Below, one piece after another: positions 24,286-27,598 of a stretch of 27,598 bases of DNA. The first letter of the stretch is position 1. Each line of letters begins with the position of its first letter. The stretch is from EX4484-217-1 sp964496035 (lineage in GTDB: Archaea; Thermoproteota; Thermoprotei_A; EX4484-217-1). The DNA lies in assembly GCA_964496035.1 (NCBI GenBank), contig CAZBXI010000016.1:1-27598 (forward strand). Direction: 5' to 3'. A program made the translations under genes and the position numbers. The notes beneath the pieces are model-generated. The model had not been told where the DNA came from. It did not search any database and was given only the letters and a program-made list of their open reading frames with translations.

Positions 24286-25641
24286 ATGGGTGAAGTAACT
24301 AGGAGAGATTTCCTCAAAGGACTTATTGGAGGATTAGTTGTAGGAGCAGCTATAGGTCTTGGAGGAGGCTACGCAGCAGCACCTAAAGGAGTAACCACAG
24401 TTACTGAAACGACAACGGAAACAGTAACTAAGACAGTAACCGCTTCGCCCTCGCCTGCACCAACACCTGCTAAGAAAATTAAAGCAGGTTGGATTTACGT
24501 AGGACCTATAGGAGACTATGGATGGACTTACGCTCACAATGCTGGAAGAGAATATGTTGAAAAACAGTTTGCAGGTACCGTAGAAACAGTCTATATTGAA
24601 AGCGTTCTAGAAGCAGAATGTTTACCTAAAATAGAGTCTCTCATAGCTGAAGGATGTGAGATAATATTTACTACAAGCTTCGGCTTCATGGACCCAACAC
24701 TTGAAGCTGCTAAGAAATACCCTGACATATGGTTCTGGCATTGCTCAGGTTATAAGCGATGGGATAACATGGGAACATACTTCGCGGAACTTTATCAGCC
24801 ATACTACCTATGTGGTTTAGTTGCTGGAGCTATTTCACAAACACTTAAGTTCGGCTATGTTGCAGCTTACCCGATACCTGAAGTTGTAAGACATATTAAC
24901 AGCTGGGTTTTAGGAATATGGGAAGGATTATGGCATAGATATAAGCGTGGAGACTTAAGCCTAGACGACCTAAAGAAGGCTGAAGTACACGTTAAATGGC
25001 TATACTCATGGTATGATCCGCCAGCTGCAACTGATGCTGCAAGAAGCTTAGTTGAAATGTACGATGCTGACGTACTAGCTTTTACCGAAGACTCGCCAGC
25101 AACATTGCAGGTTGCTGAAGAATATCAGAAGGCAGGAAAGAAGGTATGGAGCTACAGTCATTACAGCAGCATGATAGACTACGGTCCAACAGCCCACCTA
25201 ATAGGACAATTAGTTAATTGGGGTCTAATGTACGAATATATTTTAGCATACTATCTTGCAGGTGTACCTAAAAGCATGGATCTATGGTGGTTAATGGGTG
25301 ATGGAGGAGATACTAGGGAAGGATGGAGAAAAGGTAAGGGAGCAGCATATATATGGGAGGACCAATGGGGAGATATAAGAACAGAGCTTGCAGCTAAAGG
25401 AGTACCGGACTGGGCAGTAGACCTAATACTTAAGAGAGAAGCTCTAATGAAAGAAAGATATTGGGATCCATGGAGCGGAGACTTCTGGGCACCAATATTC
25501 AAAGAACTGACAGGCAAGGAGGGTATAGTAGATAGAGAAGGAAACGTAAGAATACCTCCAGGAGAAGTTGCAGATCACGATCTTCTCTGGAGCATAGACT
25601 GGTTCGTATGGGGTCTTGCAGAACCAGTACCTAAAGGCTAA
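24286..25641 (+). CDS. BMP/Med-family nucleoside ABC binding protein with Tat signal
   Basis: Extracytoplasmic binding protein of the BMP (PnrA/Med-like) family, which captures nucleosides or purine-related ligands. The N-terminus is a textbook twin-arginine signal, MGEVTRRDFLKG, then a hydrophobic glycine-rich helix, so it is exported folded. A Thr/Pro-rich stalk (about residues 37-65) links this to the binding domain, which opens with AGWIYVGPIGDYGWTYAHNA, a form typical of Med-like BMP proteins. Later segments FGFMDPTLEAAKKYPDIWFW and YVAAYPIPEVVRHINSW fit the same group. No lipobox Cys is visible, so the helix may stay as the anchor. ATG 24247 is an alternative start, but it lies upstream of the predicted transcript start. 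tatA and tatC follow directly. Confidence 0.88.
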   Translation: MGEVTRRDFLKGLIGGLVVGAAIGLGGGYAAAPKGVTTVTETTTETVTKTVTASPSPAPTPAKKIKAGWIYVGPIGDYGWTYAHNAGREYVEKQFAGTVETVYIESVLEAECLPKIESLIAEGCEIIFTTSFGFMDPTLEAAKKYPDIWFWHCSGYKRWDNMGTYFAELYQPYYLCGLVAGAISQTLKFGYVAAYPIPEVVRHINSWVLGIWEGLWHRYKRGDLSLDDLKKAEVHVKWLYSWYDPPAATDAARSLVEMYDADVLAFTEDSPATLQVAEEYQKAGKKVWSYSHYSSMIDYGPTAHLIGQLVNWGLMYEYILAYYLAGVPKSMDLWWLMGDGGDTREGWRKGKGAAYIWEDQWGDIRTELAAKGVPDWAVDLILKREALMKERYWDPWSGDFWAPIFKELTGKEGIVDREGNVRIPPGEVADHDLLWSIDWFVWGLAEPVPKG

Positions 25642-25697
25642 ATTCTAAACAAACTTTTTTACAAACACCATTTCAATGTTTTTCTATCTAAAACTAA

Positions 25698-25745
25698 AGT
25701 TTATATAACCTATTTTAAACATTAAGCACTAGAGTAAGAGGAGGT
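25698..25745 (+). promoter_or_regulatory. tatA promoter and strong ribosome binding site
   Basis: TATA-type sequence GTTTATATAACC lies at about 25698-25709, giving a transcript start near 25731. GAGGAGGT at 25738-25745 is the strongest ribosome site in the window, eight bases before the ATG at 25754; it leaves only two bases before the in-frame TTG at 25748, which is therefore rejected as the start. Confidence 0.6.
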
Positions 25746-25753
25746 ATTTGATA

Positions 25754-26038
25754 ATGGTTATTACCAGCTGGGAATGGTTGGTAATCCTAATATTTCTAGC
25801 AATATTAATTCTATGGGGTCCTCAGAAATTACCGCAGCTAGCTAAAGCATTAGGTCAAGCTAAAAGAGAATTCGAAAAAGCATCCAGGGGTTTAGAAGAG
25901 GAATTAAAGCCTAAAAGTAGGGAGGAAGAGGTAGACGAAAAAATAATTGACTTAGCAAAAAGCCTGGGAATATCAACTGAAGGTAAAACTAGGGAGCAAA
26001 TACTTAAGGAAATAATGGAGAAAACTAAGAAGAAATAA
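25754..26038 (+). CDS. tatA: Tat translocase subunit TatA
   Basis: Small subunit of the twin-arginine translocase that forms the conducting assembly for folded proteins. It is 94 residues: a single N-terminal membrane helix (EWLVILIFLAILIL), the hinge WGPQKLPQLAKALGQA that matches the FGxxKLPxLA consensus, an amphipathic helix to about residue 55, a charged linker, and a C-terminal helical tail (IIDLAKSLGIS, TREQILKEIMEK) common in archaeal TatA. ATG 25754 is favoured by GAGGAGGT eight bases upstream. It is 112 bases after the Tat-signal binding protein gene and 60 bases before tatC. No TatB is present, as is usual in archaea. Confidence 0.92.
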   Translation: MVITSWEWLVILIFLAILILWGPQKLPQLAKALGQAKREFEKASRGLEEELKPKSREEEVDEKIIDLAKSLGISTEGKTREQILKEIMEKTKKK

Positions 26039-26098
26039 TAACAATAAGTTTAAACATATTTCTAAAACATTTTCGGCTAATGAAGTTAGTGGTTAACA

Positions 26099-27004
26099 AT
26101 GTCCTCTCGTGATGAAGAGTATGTACTAGCTAGAATGAGTCTTGAAGAACACCTTAAAGAGTTAAGGTATAGGGTAAAAATATCTCTGATAACAGTAGGT
26201 GTAATAACGCTAATTCTCATGGTAGCTCCAGCAGACTTAAGCTTCCTGGAAAACCCACTTGTTTTTTACAAACCGTTCATTTCGGTAATTCTAGAATACA
26301 TTAGAGCATACACTTTACCTGAAGAAGTAGAACTCATAGGTATAAGGTTTCTCGCGCCAATAGAACTCTACCTTTTTTCATCTCTAATACTTGGATTCAT
26401 AATTTCAATGCCTGTAATAGCTTATGAAGCATATAAGTTCATAGACCCCGCTTTATACCCTCACGAGAAGAAGCTAATATATCCATTTACACTAGCATTC
26501 TCGGCACTATTTACCGTGGGAGCTCTTTTCGGGCTTTTCCTAGTAATACCGTTTCTTCTAAAAGCATCCCTACTATTCTACGGAATAGTTGGAGCAGCAC
26601 CACTAGTTTACGTAACAGACTTCTACAGCCTAGTACTATACACAACACTACTTTCAGGGTTAGCATTCACATTTCCAGCAGTATTCGTGCTCCTAGTAAG
26701 ATTGGGATTCGTAAGCACATCAATTATTGAGGGTAAAAGACCACTATTCTACTTCATAATATTCCTACTAACAGCAATAATAACACCAGATGGAGGGCCA
26801 ATAGCAGACTTCATCCTATTCCTACCAATAGTCATACTAATGGAAGTAGCGGTGAAAATAGCCAAAAAATACGAGAAAGAAAGGCAAATACAGAGAAGAA
26901 GCATATTCACAAAAGTAATAGAACCAATAAAATGTCCATACTGCGGACAAGCAATACCTGGAAACTCAATGTTCTGCCCAAAATGCGGAAAATCAATAAG
27001 GTAA
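26099..27004 (+). CDS. tatC: Tat translocase subunit TatC with C-terminal zinc ribbon
   Basis: Receptor subunit of the Tat system; it binds the twin-arginine signal. Six membrane segments are recognisable, with the N-terminal SLEEHLKELRYRV (14-26), the conserved Glu in MPVIAYEAYKFIDPALYPHE (104-123), and the TPDGGPIADF segment (229-238) before the last helices. TatC normally ends soon after the last helix, at about 240-265 residues. Here a basic tail (about 254-275) leads into a zinc ribbon with CPYC (279-282) and CPKCG (293-297). This tail should face the cytosol, where the signal peptide is bound. A TATA-like AAGTTTAAACAT (about 26046-26057) suggests that tatC also has its own promoter. Confidence 0.92.
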   Translation: MSSRDEEYVLARMSLEEHLKELRYRVKISLITVGVITLILMVAPADLSFLENPLVFYKPFISVILEYIRAYTLPEEVELIGIRFLAPIELYLFSSLILGFIISMPVIAYEAYKFIDPALYPHEKKLIYPFTLAFSALFTVGALFGLFLVIPFLLKASLLFYGIVGAAPLVYVTDFYSLVLYTTLLSGLAFTFPAVFVLLVRLGFVSTSIIEGKRPLFYFIIFLLTAIITPDGGPIADFILFLPIVILMEVAVKIAKKYEKERQIQRRSIFTKVIEPIKCPYCGQAIPGNSMFCPKCGKSIR

Positions 27005-27323
27005 TCTGAAGGAAATTAAACTTTGTTTTATTGTAGAACATGTAAGCTATAATTACCTCATAGGATGTTGCCAAATTTTAGAGGTTAAGGCGGTTTGTTG
27101 TTTCAAGTAGCATGCTATTTCATATTAAGAGCGATAGAGTAGGGGAATGCTAGGGTAGCTTTGAGCAAAGTAGAGTTGAAACAGTATAGAAAGCTAAGGA
27201 ATACGGTAACGCTATACTTCCTGCTAAACAACGTGAAACCTATTTAAGCGCCTTGGAGAGTCATGTTTTAAAACTTAAAAGTATATTAAGGGGGCAGAGG
27301 ATAACTTGATAATTGAAGGGGGG
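27005..27323. other. Intergenic region with no clear gene
   Basis: About 320 bases after tatC with no convincing protein gene on either strand. A short frame from TTG 27161 to TAA 27246 (reading SKVELKQYRKLRNTVTLYFL in part) has a plausible composition but is only 28 codons and has no clear ribosome site; it might be a gene fragment. No repeats or hairpins of note were seen before the TATA box at 27324. Confidence 0.4.
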
Positions 27324-27334
27324 TTTTATATAAG
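27324..27334 (+). promoter_or_regulatory. Strong archaeal promoter of the ncRNA gene
   Basis: TTTTATATAAG is preceded by the purine-rich GAAGGGGGG, in the BRE position. The centre is about 28 bases before the first G of the GC-rich RNA at 27357, the spacing expected between an archaeal TATA box and the start of transcription. Confidence 0.65.
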
Positions 27335-27356
27335 TTCTTTATTCTATAAGTTTATT

Positions 27357-27510
27357 GGTGACCGCCGATTTCCGAGAACCACCGTAGAACGGCGGTGTGG
27401 GGGTCGGCGGTGACCGTGATGAACCCGGGGGTGATAAAGAATGAACATCAAAAACAATAAACTATCACACTCTCGGGAGAACGGTTAGTTAATAAGCTGC
27501 TCTAGAATAC
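27357..27510 (+). ncRNA. GC-rich structured RNA with kink-turn, family unknown
   Basis: A GC-rich island in AT-rich DNA, starting where the upstream TATA box predicts the transcript start. Helix 1 pairs ACCGCCGA (27361-27368) with TCGGCGGT (27404-27411), with a smaller inner hairpin CCAC/GTGG (27379-27382/27397-27400). Helix 2 pairs GACCGT (27412-27417) with ACGGTT (27481-27486). It is followed by a near-ideal kink-turn: a three-base bulge GAT (27418-27420), G27421-A27480 and A27422-G27479 sheared pairs, A27423-A27478, then CCCG (27424-27427) with CGGG (27474-27477). Above it GTGATA (27431-27436) pairs with TATCAC (27463-27468), closing an A-rich 26-base loop. Kink-turns bind L7Ae, as in box C/D, H/ACA and RNase P RNAs. 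No D box, ACA tail or RNase P/SRP core was found. The 3' end is uncertain, near a T5 run. Confidence 0.6.
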
Positions 27511-27515
27511 TTTTT
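27511..27515 (+). terminator. Possible oligo-T terminator of the ncRNA
   Basis: A run of five T (27511-27515) in an AT-rich stretch about 25 bases after the last paired base of the structured RNA. Archaeal terminators are often simple U-rich tracts; the assignment rests on position only. Confidence 0.35.
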
Positions 27516-27559
27516 AATTTCCATTTTCTAAAACATTACTGTTAGCTAAAAAGTTATAG

Positions 27560-27594
27560 GTTACAGGGGTGTAACTAGGTTACAGGGGTGTAAC
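27560..27594. promoter_or_regulatory. Two tandem identical palindromes at the window edge
   Basis: GTTACAGGGGTGTAAC occurs twice, at 27560-27575 and 27579-27594, 19 bases apart. Each has six-base inverted arms GTTACA/TGTAAC around GGGG. A TATA-like AAAAAGTTATAGG lies just before the first copy. The arrangement, TATA box then two 16-base palindromes, is the same as in front of the RHH/DUF5678 gene at 1880-1920, though the sequence differs. The regulated gene should start shortly beyond the window on the plus strand. Confidence 0.55.
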
Positions 27595-27598
27595 TTAT

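Noticed and set aside
24334..24537. Cys/Arg/Ser-rich minus-strand frame within the BMP binding protein gene
   Set aside because: Its odd composition is the reverse reading of the Ala/Gly and Thr-rich signal and stalk codons; no promoter or start signal.
27417..27423. GTGATGA as a box C of a C/D guide RNA
   Set aside because: It matches box C, but no CTGA box D follows at a fitting distance, and the bases are better explained as one strand of a kink-turn within a longer helix.
1..27598. CRISPR arrays, tRNA or rRNA genes, insertion sequences
   Set aside because: No regularly spaced direct repeats, no tRNA T-loop (GGTTCRA) context, no rRNA core sequence and no transposase motifs or terminal inverted repeats were seen by eye.

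Overview
The window comes from an archaeon, most likely a thermophilic or hyperthermophilic member of the Thermoproteota (crenarchaeal lineage), in a draft assembly. The evidence is AT-rich DNA, arginine codons that are nearly all AGA/AGG, frequent ATA isoleucine codons, archaeal TATA-type promoters about 25 bases before predicted transcript starts, GAGGTG-type ribosome sites, a TtuA-type tRNA thiolase with ubiquitin-like sulfur carriers, a geranylgeranyl-reductase-family flavoprotein, a minimal TatA/TatC pair, and a GC-rich structured RNA with a kink-turn. No rRNA, tRNA, CRISPR array or insertion sequence was seen. A run of exactly 100 Ns (6845-6944) is a scaffold gap, so genes on its two sides may not be true neighbours.

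Layout. (1) 1-1101: 3' part of an SsnA-like amidohydrolase. (2) 1112-1912: a minus-strand pair, a ribbon-helix-helix/DUF5678-type protein followed by a retropepsin-like protein, behind two tandem palindromic operators. (3) 2000-3420: sulfur transfer, with a MoaD-like protein facing a TtuB-like/TtuA pair. (4) 3610-6413: an NMT1/SsuA-type ABC importer. (5) 6432-6944: remnant of a membrane glycosyltransferase-like gene and the gap. (6) 6973-11896: a complete branched-chain-amino-acid-type (Liv) ABC importer, permeases on the minus strand and binding protein plus two ATPases on the plus strand. (7) 11943-13772: a methyltransferase and a geranylgeranyl-reductase-family flavoprotein. (8) 13793-15007: an Lrp/AsnC regulator divergent from a membrane-anchored coiled-coil protein. 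(9) 15046-20227: two different knotted carbamoyltransferases, a threonine-synthase-family PLP enzyme and carbamate kinase. (10) 20416-25641: a nucleoside/BMP-type ABC importer whose binding protein carries a twin-arginine signal. (11) 25754-27004: TatA and TatC, the latter with a C-terminal zinc ribbon. (12) 27005-27598: no clear protein gene, but a promoter-driven GC-rich RNA and a second tandem palindrome pair at the edge.

How it may work together. The gene types in regions 1, 9 and 10 resemble the parts list of bacterial anaerobic purine/urate breakdown clusters (the E. coli yge-xdh-ssnA-yqeA region): SsnA amidohydrolase, YgeW-type carbamoyltransferase, a fold-type-II PLP lyase (the YgeX slot), carbamate kinase, and a BMP/Med-type importer. 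A plausible reading is import of a nucleoside or purine-derived compound, removal of carbamoyl groups from ureido intermediates by the two carbamoyltransferases, ATP formation by carbamate kinase, and deamination of the remaining amino acid by the PLP enzyme. The importer's binding protein has a Tat signal and sits directly upstream of tatA and tatC. This is inference; the xanthine dehydrogenase, YgfK and hydantoinase parts are not in the window, and the SsnA-like gene lies about 14 kb away across the scaffold gap.
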